A stretch of 64,000 nucleotides of DNA from Neocallimastix lanati (nom. inval.) (GCA_016946835.1 JACVTC010000268.1:1-64000), one strand, 5' to 3'; positions 7,729 to 19,878 are shown, numbered from the stretch's first letter. A program made the numbers and translations. Notes: generated by a model not told the origin, from the sequence alone.

Positions 7729-7802
7729 GATTTCGTGGTGTAGTCGGTTATCACGTCTGTCTAACACACAGACGGTCCCCGGTTCGAATCCGGGCGAAAT
7801 CA
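7729..7802 (+). tRNA. tRNA-Val(AAC), second copy
   Basis: Identical over 74 nt to 5389-5462 but with different flanks and a different partner (Arg upstream rather than Ser downstream). A strong T8 follows. Together they make Val a two-gene isoacceptor per unit. Confidence 0.97.
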
Positions 7803-7810
7803 TTTTTTTT
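7803..7810 (+). terminator. Pol III T8 terminator after Val
   Basis: Eight T immediately after Val, probably the main stop for the Arg-Val pair. Confidence 0.78.
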
Positions 7811-7982
7811 ACATCATTTTCTAGATATAAATTAAAAATGCTAAAAAAAAAGAAAAAATTTAATATTTTTAATTTAATTATTATAGCAAATATTAATTTT
7901 TCGTTTCTCAAAATATTTTCGTTTCGTAAAAATAAAAGAACTAAAATGTACAATACATATAAATATATTTAGCTTTAGCAAT

Positions 7983-7987
7983 AAAAA
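7983..7987 (-). terminator. Pol III T5 terminator of Leu(TAA)
   Basis: Five T on the minus strand, four bases past Leu(TAA). Confidence 0.7.
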
Positions 7988-7991
7988 GAAC

Positions 7992-8074
7992 TGCCAAGAG
8001 TGAGGTTCGAACTCACGCCTCTTTCGAGACCGCATCTTAAGTGCGGCGCCTTAGACCGACTCGGCCATCTTGGC
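7992..8074 (-). tRNA. tRNA-Leu(TAA)
   Basis: Class II leucine tRNA, 83 nt. Perfect acceptor GCCAAGA/TCTTGGC, discriminator A; anticodon loop CTTAAGA in stem CCGCA/TGCGG; variable arm CTC-GAAA-GAG, a GNRA-type tetraloop; T arm GTGAG-TTCGAAC-CTCAC. It reads TTA, expected to be the commonest Leu codon in such an AT-rich genome. Solitary and convergent with Val. Confidence 0.97.
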
Positions 8075-8340
8075 TAAATATAAGTTTATTTTCTTTTTAA
8101 TTTATTTTTAAGATCAGTTTCTTTTCATTTAATTATTTTTTTAATTTAAAAAATTAATCTATAGCATATTATAATTTTATGGTACTATTAATGGAAAAAT
8201 AAATTGATATATGTCTAAACGAACAAATAATAATAAAATTAATTATTAATGTTATAATAAATATAATTATATTAAGTATATGGATAAATTATGTTTAATG
8301 ATATAGTATAATATTATTAATAAAGATTATAAGTAAACTT

Positions 8341-8391
<51 letters not shown>

Positions 8392-8801
8392 TATATGTAT
8401 TTATTTATTTATGCTTTTTCAGTTTTAAATTTTATAATTAATCTTATAATCTTATAATCTTATAATTTGAAATATCTATAAAATAAATTAATTATAATAA
8501 AATGTAATAATAAAAAATATTTATATTTATATTTATATTTATAAGAATGCCAATGATTTTCTAAAGCATAAATAAAAAATATTTATTTTTAAATAATTAT
8601 TATTATATAATTTTAATAAAAGATCAAATATAATAGCATTACTAAGTATGAATAATGAATAAAATAGTAAATAAATAAAATATATAATAAAATAAAAATC
8701 TGTAACTAAAAATAATGTTGAAATAATTATGTTATTGATATATATTATATGTACTTAGGATAAGTCTTTCTTTTCAACAGAATTCGGAAAAAACAACTAA
8801 G
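8075..8801. other. AT-rich spacer with a short AAT array
   Basis: Lies between divergent Leu(-) and Gly(+). Contains a second AAT array of about 50 bp at 8342-8391, TCTTATAA triplicates near 8440-8466 and TATATT repeats near 8520. The last 50 bp before Gly are more complex (CAACAGAATTCGG). No gene. Confidence 0.82.
8342..8391. repeat. Short AAT array
   Basis: About 16-17 AAT copies; unit 4 has one extra triplet. Confidence 0.85.
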
Positions 8802-8872
8802 GCATTGATGGTTTAGTGGTATAATTACCGCCTGCCACGCGGTAGACCCGGGTTCGATTCCCGGTCAATGCA
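8802..8872 (+). tRNA. tRNA-Gly(GCC)
   Basis: Glycine tRNA, 71 nt, the usual compact length. Acceptor GCATTGA/TCAATGC, discriminator A; anticodon loop CTGCCAC in stem ACCGC/GCGGT; T arm CCGGG-TTCGATT-CCCGG. Only three bases (TTT) separate it from Thr, one T short of a minimal terminator. Confidence 0.97.
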
Positions 8873-8875
8873 TTT

Positions 8876-8948
8876 GCCTTCATGGCTCAGTCGGCAGAGC
8901 ATCCCCCTAGTAAGGGGAAGGTCATCGGTTCGATTCCGATTGAAGGCA
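8876..8948 (+). tRNA. tRNA-Thr(AGT)
   Basis: Threonine tRNA with A34, 73 nt. Acceptor GCCTTCA/TGAAGGC, discriminator A; anticodon loop CTAGTAA in stem TCCCC/GGGGA; T arm ATCGG-TTCGATT-CCGAT. Downstream half of the Gly-Thr pair. Confidence 0.97.
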
Positions 8949-9197
8949 TTATTTTTATTTTATTTTATTTTTTTTTTTTTTAATTTCAAAAAGTAATATA
9001 TAAATTAAATTTTTAATAATTATTGCATTTCATCAGTGTATATGTTAATTTACAAAATTAGAAAAGTTGAATTTCATCTTATAATATTTTAACTTTTACA
9101 TTTAATTAAATTATTTATAATGTTTTAACTTTCACATTTAATTAAATTATTTACAGTTTTAATTTATGTTCTATACAAGGAATTATTATTTATTACG

Positions 9198-9233
<36 letters not shown>

Positions 9234-9569
9234 CTATTATGAATTAAATGATTTTCACACTAATATTTAAATAAATAAATAATTAATTACGCAATTATTA
9301 AAGTTAACATATACATTTTTAAAATAAAAATTAAAATAAATAAAATAATAAATATAAATATATATATATATATTTATAATTATTATATAATATATTTTAA
9401 ACTTAAATATTACTAATTTTTTTAATTTAAATCAAAATTTCATTTTAACTTTAAATTGTATATTTGATATTAATTTAAAAATACCAAATGATAAAATCAA
9501 ACTAAATTTTATTTTCTATATTTTTATGGGGTTGTTAGTTGTTTAAAAATAAATTTAAAAACAAGATAA
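8949..9569. other. AT-rich spacer with poly-T and a duplicated segment
   Basis: Contains an imperfect direct duplication of about 40 bp at 9088-9163 (core CACATTTAATTAAATTATTT), 31 T at 9201-9231 and TA repeats near 9360. No gene. Confidence 0.82.
8952..8956 (+). terminator. Pol III T5 terminator of the Gly-Thr pair
   Basis: T5 three bases after Thr; further T runs follow. Confidence 0.75.
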
Positions 9570-9641
9570 GGCTCATTGGTCTAGTAGTATGATTCTCGCT
9601 TTGGGTGCGAGAGGTCCCGGGTTCAATTCCCGGATGAGCCC
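9570..9641 (+). tRNA. tRNA-Pro(TGG)
   Basis: Proline tRNA, 72 nt. Perfect acceptor GGCTCAT/ATGAGCC with discriminator C, as in eukaryotic tRNA-Pro; anticodon loop TTTGGGT in stem CTCGC/GCGAG; T arm CCGGG-TTCAATT-CCCGG. Solitary, followed by T6. Confidence 0.97.
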
Positions 9642-9994
9642 CTCTTTTTTAATTTTGACTTTTTATAATAGTTATTACTTTTATAAATTCATTTTTAAAA
9701 TCTACTGATAATTAGTATCAGAATTTAAATAAAAGAGCGAAGCAAAAATATTTTGAAAAAAAGTAATAAATGTATTAAAATATTAATTTTATTCATAATT
9801 TTAGCAATATTTTATAATTTAAATAATAAATATATATAAATATAAATAAATATCTAAAATATAATTAATTAATACAAATAAAGGAATAAATACTATCTTA
9901 AAATCATATATTAATAATAAATTTAAACACTTATCAATTATATTAAATTGTAAGGTATACAAGAATATTATATATTTAATAATTTACTAAATAT
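9642..9994. other. AT-rich spacer
   Basis: No repeat block or gene seen. A short imperfect inverted repeat CTGATAATTAGTATCAG lies at about 9705-9721. Confidence 0.75.
9645..9650 (+). terminator. Pol III T6 terminator of Pro(TGG)
   Basis: T6 three bases after Pro. Confidence 0.75.
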
Positions 9995-10066
9995 GGTTCT
10001 ATAGTGTAGCGGTTAGCACATTGGACTTTGAATCCAATAACTCGAGTTCAAATCTCGATAGGACCT
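9995..10066 (+). tRNA. tRNA-Gln(TTG)
   Basis: Glutamine tRNA, 72 nt. Acceptor GGTTCTA/TAGGACC with one G-U pair and discriminator T, as in eukaryotic tRNA-Gln; anticodon loop CTTTGAA in stem TTGGA/TCCAA; T arm CTCGA-type stem around TTCAAAT. Solitary. It reads CAA, and CAG by wobble. Confidence 0.95.
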
Positions 10067-10068
10067 AA

Positions 10069-10073
10069 TTTTT
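10069..10073 (+). terminator. Pol III T5 terminator of Gln(TTG)
   Basis: T5 two bases after Gln. Confidence 0.73.
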
Positions 10074-10261
10074 AATTATATTTTTAACAATTTTTAACAA
10101 TTTTAACAATTTTAAAAATTACTAAATATTAATATATTAACTTTTATTTTTATCTTTATCTTTAGTTTTTTAGCATTTAATAATAATAATATTTTTTGTA
10201 AAAAAAAAAAAAAAGAAAATATTCTAATAAAAATAAAATTATATTGTTAATAAAAAAAATG

Positions 10262-10266
10262 AAAAA
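10262..10266 (-). terminator. Pol III T5 terminator of Asp(GTC)
   Basis: T5 on the minus strand six bases past Asp, with T7 behind it. Confidence 0.7.
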
Positions 10267-10272
10267 GGCTTA

Positions 10273-10344
10273 CTCCCAGGCGGGGAATTGAACCCCGGTC
10301 TCCCGCGTGACAGGCGGGGATACTCACCACTATACTACCTGGGA
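10273..10344 (-). tRNA. tRNA-Asp(GTC)
   Basis: Aspartate tRNA, 72 nt. Perfect acceptor TCCCAGG/CCTGGGA, discriminator G (the aspartyl identity base); anticodon loop CTGTCAC in stem CCCGC/GCGGG; T arm CGGGG-TTCAATT-CCCCG. Solitary and convergent with Gln. Confidence 0.97.
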
Positions 10345-11213
10345 TGGCTTTAATTATTTTTTGATCTTATTTTGTCATATACACTATGTCACCGAATTTT
10401 AAAGTATGATCATGTAATTAAAGCATTTAATTAGAATTTAGAATTTCATTAAATAAAATATATTCAATATAAATTTATTTCAACATTTAAATCATGTTAT
10501 ACTTATTTAATTGTATTTTGTACTTAAATTTAATTGTATTTTGTACTTAATTTTAAAGATAAAGATTTTTATGAAAACTTAATTTTTTATTTTTATTATT
10601 TTAATAAATATATATAAATATATATAAATTAAATATATAATATTTATAAATATTAAGAATTAATCAATAAAACATACTATAATATTGAAATTAAAATAAA
10701 TATTATATTATTCAATTATTTAATATTATATAATCAAAAATGTATAATTCATTTTAATTATTTGCTTTTGACTTTTTTTTATTTTTATTTTTATTGCTTT
10801 CTTTTATTTTATTTATTATTTTATTTATTATTTTATTTATTATTTTATTTATTATTTTATTTATTATTTTATTTTATTTTTATTTTTATTTTTATTTTTA
10901 TTTTTATTTTTATTTTTATTTTTATTTTTATTTTTATTTTTATTTTTATTTTTATTTTTATTTTTATTTTTATTTTTATTTTTATTTTTATTTTTAATAT
11001 ATTGTATTCGAGTTTAAATGATATTTAATTGTTAATTAATTATTTCATTTTCAGTTGAATAATAATTCATAAATTTAATTTTTATCTCCATAATTATTTA
11101 TAAATTTATTTTTAAAAATTTTTTTCATAAATACTACATAAAAACAAAAATTATTTTATAACCATTTGATTTTTAGTAGTACAAGATTTATTCTTAATTT
11201 TAATCATAGGCAA
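10345..11213. other. AT-rich spacer across the unit 1/2 boundary
   Basis: Lies between divergent Asp(-) and Ile(+) of the next unit. Contains a 22-bp direct repeat (core TTAATTGTATTTTGTACTTA) near 10509-10551, a TTTTATTTATTA dodecamer array (10803-10875) and a TTTTTA hexamer array (10877-10996). No gene; the Phe/Ile/Tyr-only open frames are hexamer translations. Confidence 0.85.
10803..10996. repeat. TTTTATTTATTA / TTTTTA compound array
   Basis: About five dodecamers pass into about 20 copies of TTTTTA. Its total length is the same in all five units that contain it. Confidence 0.9.
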
Positions 11214-11287
11214 GCTCTGTTAGCTCAGTCGGTTAGAGCGTGGTGCTAATAACGCCAAGGTCGCAGGTTCGACCCCTGCACAGAGCA
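11214..11287 (+). tRNA. tRNA-Ile(AAT), unit 2
   Basis: Standard 74-nt form without the extra T of unit 1; 16-nt spacer to Lys. Confidence 0.97.
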
Positions 11288-11303
11288 AACTGAATGTAAA
11301 ATT

Positions 11304-11376
11304 GCCCGGCTAGCTCAATCGGTAGAGCGTGAGACTCTTAATCTCAAGGTTGTGGGTTCGACCCCCACGTTGGGCG
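11304..11376 (+). tRNA. tRNA-Lys(CTT), unit 2
   Basis: Same 73-nt gene as 218-290, paired with Ile upstream. Confidence 0.97.
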
Positions 11377-12130
11377 ATATTTTTTGGTAGTATTCTTTTA
11401 ATCAAATAGCCTAAGTATATATAAATATTTTAATTAAACTACTTTTTAATGTATATATATATATATATATATATTTTAATTAAACTACTTTTAATATATA
11501 TATATAATATATATTTTAATTAAACTACTTTTAATATATATATATAATATATATTTTAATTAAACTACTTTTTAATATATATATATGTTTTAATGATAAA
11601 TCAATATTTATATATATAATAAATAATAAGTTATGACTAACCACTAGTTTCATAAATTAAATTTTAAATTTGAACTATATAATATATATATTTTTATTTT
11701 TATAAATTACATATATATATAATATTTTTCTTATTATATATAAATATATATATATTAATGAAATATTAAATAAATAAATTGTATATTGTTATTAATTGAA
11801 AATATTTAATATGATAACTATAATTTTATAACATTTAAAATTTTAATACAATGAATTATTTTTAATTTAAAATTAATTTGTCTAATGTTTATTTTAATAT
11901 TAATATTTATTTTGATATTAATATTTATTTTGATATTAAAATTTACTAATATCTTAAAATAGATATTAATTATTATGAATTATCAAATTTTAAACTTAAA
12001 CAATATATTTAAATAAATTAATATATTTTCTTATTTAAGAAAATTTAAAAACAAAAAATAATAAATAATATATATATATAAAATTTTTTTTTATCATAAG
12101 AATTTCCAAAAATTATTAAGTAATATAACG

Positions 12131-12167
<37 letters not shown>

Positions 12168-12198
12168 AAAGCAGGAAAAAACAAAGCCAGAAAGCGTA

Positions 12199-12271
12199 GC
12201 CCTGTTAGCTCAGTTGGTAGAGCGTGCGGCTTTTAACCGCAAGGTCGGGGGTTCGAGCCCCCCATAGGGCG
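12199..12271 (+). tRNA. tRNA-Lys(TTT), unit 2
   Basis: Same as 1115-1187; Asn follows after TA. Confidence 0.97.
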
Positions 12272-12273
12272 TA

Positions 12274-12347
12274 GCTCTTATGGCGCAATTGGCTAGCGCG
12301 TTCGGCTGTTAACCGAGAGGTTGGTGGTTCAAGCCCACCTAGGAGCG
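12274..12347 (+). tRNA. tRNA-Asn(GTT), unit 2
   Basis: Same as 1190-1263. Confidence 0.97.
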
Positions 12348-12417
12348 TTTCTTTTTTATTATTTTCATAAAATAATATTGTATTTATTAATTTTTTACAA
12401 TTTAAAGCACTAAATTA

Positions 12418-12488
<71 letters not shown>

Positions 12489-12832
12489 ATATATTTATCA
12501 TTGAATTAATAAATAATTTATTATTATTCGTTGTATTTTATGAGATAAAAAAGATTTATATAAAAATATAAAAAATATAAAAAAAATAAAAAAATATTAA
12601 TATTAAAAATAAAAATAAAAATAAAAATAAAAATAAAAATAAAAATAAAAAATAAAAAATAAAAATATTGTATTGCTATTGACTATATTATTTATTAAAG
12701 TAAAATAATTATTAAATGTTGTCTTTTACGTAGTAAATTATTATACCATTATATTAAAATGAATAAAATAATTTATTTTATATTTTACTAACCTATAATT
12801 ATTAATTTAAATAAAAAAAATAAGGTTCAAAA

Positions 12833-12905
12833 TGGAGAATCCGGGCGTCGATCCCGGTGCCTCTCGCATGCTAAGCGAGCGCTCTACCATTTGAGCTAAT
12901 TCCCC
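12833..12905 (-). tRNA. tRNA-Ala(AGC), unit 2
   Basis: Same as 1753-1825. Confidence 0.96.
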
Positions 12906-13574
12906 TTCTTTGATAATATTTCTATGTTGTCTATACTTGTGGTACGAAGTAAATTTATAATTTTATTATTATTATTATTGTTATTATTATCATTATTATC
13001 ATTATTATCATTATTATCATTACTTTCATATTATCATTATTATTATTACTATCACTATTATTGTTATTATTGTTATAAATATTATTATAATTGTTATTAA
13101 TATTATTATTATTTTTATTATTTAATTTTGGTATAAGTTGTTTTTATCTATTTAATTTTTTATCTAAATAAATTAAAATTGTAATTTTTATAATTTTTAT
13201 TACTTTTAAGATTGTATTTAATTTTTGTAATTTTTATTACTTTTAAGATTGTATTTAATTTTTATAATTTTTATTACTTTTAATAATGTATTTATTTTTA
13301 ATTAATTATATAAAAGAAAAGTCTAATATAAAATAAGCAAATAAATAATGTTAATAATTAATACTTAAATTTCACATAATAAATAATATATTATATATAT
13401 TATATATATTATATATATTATATATATTATATATATTATATATTTTATGTATTCTATATATTCTATAATAAATAATATATCTAAAAATTGTATAATTAAG
13501 TAAATAAATATTTTAAACTATTTCTATTTGACATATTCATTAAAGAAACAAAAAAAAAGAAAAAACCTAAAAAG

Positions 13575-13647
13575 TGCCGTTCCCAGGATTCGAACCTGGG
13601 TCGAGTCGGCCACAACGACTTATACTAAACCACTATACGAGAACGGC
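13575..13647 (-). tRNA. tRNA-His(GTG), unit 2
   Basis: Same as 2495-2567, with genomic G at -1. Confidence 0.95.
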
Positions 13648-14003
13648 CAAAATCACTTTATTTATATAAGTTTGAAAAGTATAAATTCAATATAGATTAA
13701 CATTAAATAATAGTAATTATTTTACTAATTTCATATTTATATATAAAAAATTTCTTGACAATTTGATAATAATTTTAATTTAATAATTATTAGAAATCTG
13801 AATTTTGATAATAAATTTTCATTAAAATATTAAACATTATTAAAATTAATAATAATATTAACCTTTAATTTTTTTTTTTTTAATTTCATATTATTTTTAA
13901 TATTAATAAATTTAATAAATAAATAAATATATATAAAAGTACTATTAAATGAATAAATACTGAAAACGCATAAAAATTAAAAATTTAAAAAATTAAATAA
14001 AAA

Positions 14004-14076
14004 TGCGACCTCCGTGGCTTGAACACGGGACCTTTAGATCTTCAGTCTAACGCTCTCCCAGCTGAGCTAAGGTCGC
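14004..14076 (-). tRNA. tRNA-Phe(GAA), unit 2
   Basis: Same as 2924-2996; 11 nt after Tyr. Confidence 0.97.
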
Positions 14077-14087
14077 TAAATTTTAAA

Positions 14088-14172
14088 TCCTTCGAACCGG
14101 AGTCGAACCAGTGACATGTTGATTACTATATAATTCTACAGTCAACCGCTCTACCAACTGAGCTATCGAAGG
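14088..14172 (-). tRNA. tRNA-Tyr(GTA) with intron, unit 2
   Basis: Same as 3008-3092; intron at 14124-14135. Confidence 0.96.
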
Positions 14173-14976
14173 ATCTTGTAAAATTATGCCAGAGAACCAA
14201 TATAAAATATACTTATTATATGTTAAACATAAAACTCTAGATTTTTAAAGAATATATTTTAATATATATCATAAAATGGATACAATTTAATGGTTTAATA
14301 ATATCATTAATAAATATTTATATTTTAAATAAAAAATTATAATTAAGTACTTTAATTTATAAATTTATATATTATATTAAAAAAAAAAATTTTTTTCAGA
14401 AATTTAATTAAAATATTTTTATTAAATTAATTAATAGGTTTACATATAAATATAATATCATGAATTATAAATAGCTATAAAAATAGATAAATTTTTTATA
14501 ATTGAAAATATTACTATTTTCTATATTGTATTTATAAGTATTAATATTATTTATGAATTTTAATTAAAATATTTATTATATAATTATATATTGATATACG
14601 CATTTCTTTATATTGTAATTAAAACTTAAATACATTACTATTATTATTTTATGTCTTTGTTTTTATTATTTTTTTTTAAAATATTTATTTATATTTTTAA
14701 TTTTTCGTTATTTATTAATTTTGATTATCATAACTTTTATTATTAATTTAAGAATTTTTAAAATTTCGTCTAATACTTTAAAAATTGCTTACATATATAT
14801 TTTATTATAACTAAATAAAAAATAAATAAAATATAAATTATAAATAATATATAACATTTTTATATCTTAATTTATCATTACCATTAAATTATTTATTATT
14901 TGTATTAATAGAAATAAAAAAATAAAAATAAAAAAAAAAAAGAACGAAATATTGATACCAAAATTTAGTAAAAAAG

Positions 14977-15059
14977 TGAACAGAGTGGGATTCGAACCCA
15001 CGCCTACGAATAGATCACGGCCTTAACGTGACGCCTTAGACCAACTCGGCCATCTGTCC
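14977..15059 (-). tRNA. tRNA-Leu(AAG), unit 2
   Basis: Same as 3897-3979. Confidence 0.96.
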
Positions 15060-15290
15060 AAGTTAATAATTTTTAATTGAAATTTTCTTTTCTACCAATA
15101 CTAAATTATCATTATATGATAATAATGTTATCAATGATATATACTATGCTAAAATTATTAACTAAATAATATAAATAGTAAATAGTGCAATTAATCATAA
15201 TCGATTTTAATTTTATTAGTAAATACTATATATGTATTTAAATTTTAATTTAATTTAATCAAAATCTAGAAAAAAAAAGATCAAAAGTAA

Positions 15291-15362
15291 TTCCGCATCG
15301 GGGAATCGAACCCCGGCCGCCACGGTGAAAGCGTGGAATCCTAGCCACTGGACCAATGCGGA
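15291..15362 (-). tRNA. tRNA-Glu(TTC), unit 2
   Basis: Same as 4211-4282. Confidence 0.97.
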
Positions 15363-15929
15363 TCTTGTTGTTTTAAACTTTCATTTCTTGCTTTTTTATT
15401 ATATCTTTGTAGTGCAAAATTTTTCAATAGGTTAGGATTATTAATTTTATTATTAATATTATTAAATTATTAATATTACTAAATTATTACATTTTTTCTT
15501 AAATTTTATATAATTAAACTTTACATTATTTAAATTAATTGTTTAAAGTTATTTATTAATATCTTTTCATTTTTTTTTTCTTATTTAAATTTTTATTTAT
15601 CTAGTATTATTTTATTTATATTTTTATTTTTTCTTTTTTTTTTTATTTTTTAATTTTCTTTTTTCATTTTTGTCTTTATTTAATAAATAATATTTTTCAA
15701 GTTAATTGTAATACTTAAAAGTGAATTTGTTTGATTCAATATAATCTTAGCAAAACTTCTAAATATAATTTATAATATTAATAAATTAATATATATGCAT
15801 TTCAATGTACTTAATTTAATATTTATTATTAATAATAAATAATTATTTTTAATTTTATTTCATTCTTAAATTAGTTTTGAAAATAACAAATATATATATA
15901 TATATATATATTACTATTATTTTATAATG

Positions 15930-15968
<39 letters not shown>

Positions 15969-16468
15969 AAAAAATTAAATTAATATTAAAATATTATAAA
16001 TTGCGAAAATTTTATATTTTATTTATTTTATTTATTTATTTTATACTTTAAGTTTAGTTATTAAATTTTAATTTACCTTATTTTTAATTTAGTTTTAGTT
16101 TTTCTGTTTGATTGTTCCATTATCTTCAAAAGTTTTTATAAGCTATTTTAATATTAAATATTATATATAAATTAAAATAAAATTAACAGTTATTTATTTA
16201 TTAAAATTATTTCCAATAAGTTTATTTAATTTCTTAAAATACTAAATTTTAATTTTTAATTATTTTTAAACATTTATATTATATATTAATAAATATATTA
16301 TAATTATTTAATTTAATAAATATATAATATATATTTAATTAATATATCTATTCAATTAATATATCTATTTAATTGAAGTGATATTGATAATTTTATAAAT
16401 AATTTATAAATATTTTATATTGTAAATTATTATACAATATAGAAAATTTTGAAAAATTTTGTCAGATT

Positions 16469-16542
16469 GATTTCGTGGTGTAGTCGGTTATCACGTCTGT
16501 CTAACACACAGACGGTCCCCGGTTCGAATCCGGGCGAAATCA
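16469..16542 (+). tRNA. tRNA-Val(AAC) first copy, unit 2
   Basis: Same as 5389-5462; paired with Ser. Confidence 0.97.
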
Positions 16543-16548
16543 TTATTT

Positions 16549-16630
16549 GACAGCATGTCCGAGTGGTTAAGGAGTGTGACTAGAAATCACATAGGCTCTG
16601 CCTGCGCAGGTTCAAGTCCTGCTGCTGTCG
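16549..16630 (+). tRNA. tRNA-Ser(AGA), unit 2
   Basis: Same as 5469-5550. Confidence 0.97.
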
Positions 16631-16955
16631 TTTTTACTTTATTTTTATTATAAAAATGCAATTATACATTTAATTTTATATATTAAAAAACTCAAAAAAA
16701 AAAAAAAAAAAAAAAACTCAAAAAAAAAAAAAAGTTAATATTAAAATGCAATATGAAATTTTTAAAAATTGTTATTTTTTTTTTTTTTTTTTTTAATTTT
16801 TTTATTTTTTATTTTATTTTTATTTTTTTTTTGTTTTGTTTTTATTTATTTATTTATTTTTTTATTTTCATTTATTTATTTGCATTTTTATTTTCTTTTT
16901 TATTTTTATTTTATTAAAAACAAAAACAAAAAACAAAAATTAAAATATAAAAAAG

Positions 16956-17028
16956 CGCCCAACGTGGGGGTCGAACCCACAACCTTGAGATTAAGAGTCT
17001 CACGCTCTACCGATTGAGCTAGCCGGGC
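16956..17028 (-). tRNA. tRNA-Lys(CTT) inverted copy, unit 2
   Basis: Same as 5875-5947. Confidence 0.97.
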
Positions 17029-17036
17029 AAATGAAA

Positions 17037-17110
17037 TGCTCTGTGCAGGGGTCGAACCTGCGACCTTGGCGTTATTAGCACCACGCTCTAACCGACTGAG
17101 CTAACAGAGC
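17037..17110 (-). tRNA. tRNA-Ile(AAT) inverted copy, unit 2
   Basis: Same as 5956-6029. Confidence 0.97.
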
Positions 17111-17178
17111 TATTTTAGCTTTGTTTCGAAAAATATTTTTGAAATAGGGTATATTATTTAATATATTATATAATATAT

Positions 17179-17207
17179 TATTTATTATTATTTATTATTA
17201 TTTATTA

Positions 17208-17258
<51 letters not shown>

Positions 17259-17386
17259 TATTATTATTTATTATTATTTATTATTATTTATTATTATTTA
17301 TTATTATTTATTATTATTTATTATTATTTATTATTATTTATTATTATTTATTATTATTTATTATTATTTATTATTATTTATTATTA
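17179..17386. repeat. Decamer TTATTATTTA array, unit 2
   Basis: 208 bp, same length as in unit 1. Confidence 0.87.
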
Positions 17387-17712
17387 ATACTTAAATTTAT
17401 AAATTAGAAATATAATATAATACACATATATTATTGTATTATGTAGTTCATACTATCAAAAAAATATTTAAATAAAATTATAATTAATTTGAATATTTGT
17501 AATATTATATTATTCTAATAAATTTAGAAATATTTAATTTTTATTTTATTTTTAGCAAAAAAAAATATATTTTAAGTAATAATATTAAAAAAATTTTTTT
17601 TATAATATTTTGTAAGTATTAAAACGAATATTTTATTTTTAATAAAAAAAAATCAAAAGTAAAGAAACTAAAAAAAAAAAAAAATACTATAAAAGAATTT
17701 ATTATATATTAA

Positions 17713-18342
<630 letters not shown>

Positions 18343-18727
18343 AATAAATATTATTATTAAATTTTATTAATCTATATCAAAGCAGTTGATAAATAATTAT
18401 TAATTAATTAATAATTAATACGAAATATTAAAATTAAAATCTAAACTAGTCAAAGACTAGGATTTTATAAATTATATTGTAATATTATTATTTAATATTA
18501 AATATTGTGATTAATAATTTCATACTAAATTTAAATATAATTTTAAATTATATCAATGTTCTAAAATATTCTAAAATATTCTAAAATATTCTAAAATATT
18601 CTAAAATATTATATATTAATGATGGAAATATTTTACTATGGGTAAAATACTTTAATTACTATCTATTGTCTGAAAGCCTAAAAGGATCTAAGGAAAATAA
18701 AACAGGAATATTAAAATTTTTAAATGC

Positions 18728-18801
18728 GGGCTGTTAGTTCAGTTGGATAGAACGCTTGACTACGGATCAAGAGGTCGCAGGTTCAAGTCCTGCATAGCTC
18801 G
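18728..18801 (+). tRNA. tRNA-Arg(ACG), unit 2
   Basis: Same as 7651-7724; TTTT to Val. Confidence 0.96.
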
Positions 18802-18805
18802 TTTT

Positions 18806-18879
18806 GATTTCGTGGTGTAGTCGGTTATCACGTCTGTCTAACACACAGACGGTCCCCGGTTCGAATCCGGGCGAAATCA
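18806..18879 (+). tRNA. tRNA-Val(AAC) second copy, unit 2
   Basis: Same as 7729-7802. Confidence 0.97.
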
Positions 18880-19068
18880 TTTTTTTTACATCATTTTCTA
18901 GATATAAATTAAAAATGCTAAAAAAAAAGAAAAAATTTAATATTTTTAATTTAATTATTATAGCAAATATTAATTTTTCGTTTCTCAAAATATTTTCGTT
19001 TCGTAAAAATAAAAGAACTAAAATGTACAATACATATAAATATATTTAGCTTTAGCAATAAAAAGAAC

Positions 19069-19151
19069 TGCCAAGAGTGAGGTTCGAACTCACGCCTCTT
19101 TCGAGACCGCATCTTAAGTGCGGCGCCTTAGACCGACTCGGCCATCTTGGC
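19069..19151 (-). tRNA. tRNA-Leu(TAA), unit 2
   Basis: Same as 7992-8074. Confidence 0.97.
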
Positions 19152-19417
19152 TAAATATAAGTTTATTTTCTTTTTAATTTATTTTTAAGATCAGTTTCTT
19201 TTCATTTAATTATTTTTTTAATTTAAAAAATTAATCTATAGCATATTATAATTTTATGGTACTATTAATGGAAAAATAAATTGATATATGTCTAAACGAA
19301 CAAATAATAATAAAATTAATTATTAATGTTATAATAAATATAATTATATTAAGTATATGGATAAATTATGTTTAATGATATAGTATAATATTATTAATAA
19401 AGATTATAAGTAAACTT

Positions 19418-19468
<51 letters not shown>

Positions 19469-19878
19469 TATATGTATTTATTTATTTATGCTTTTTCAGT
19501 TTTAAATTTTATAATTAATCTTATAATCTTATAATCTTATAATTTGAAATATCTATAAAATAAATTAATTATAATAAAATGTAATAATAAAAAATATTTA
19601 TATTTATATTTATATTTATAAGAATGCCAATGATTTTCTAAAGCATAAATAAAAAATATTTATTTTTAAATAATTATTATTATATAATTTTAATAAAAGA
19701 TCAAATATAATAGCATTACTAAGTATGAATAATGAATAAAATAGTAAATAAATAAAATATATAATAAAATAAAAATCTGTAACTAAAAATAATGTTGAAA
19801 TAATTATGTTATTGATATATATTATATGTACTTAGGATAAGTCTTTCTTTTCAACAGAATTCGGAAAAAACAACTAAG

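Noticed and set aside
7690-7953. Minus-strand open frame of 87 codons
   Set aside because: The C-terminal half is antisense Val and Arg tRNA and the rest is AT-rich spacer; it is broken by one base in unit 5.
7727-7972. Plus-strand open frame of 81 codons
   Set aside because: Begins inside tRNA-Val and continues into spacer; lost in unit 5 through a homopolymer indel. Shadow of the tRNA gene.
8761-8801. Promoter element before Gly(GCC)
   Set aside because: The segment is slightly more complex than average, but no motif is shared with other tRNA upstream regions by eye. tRNA genes carry their promoters internally.
10762-11028. Open frames rich in Phe-Ile and Phe-Tyr repeats
   Set aside because: Pure translation of the TTTTTA hexamer and dodecamer arrays.
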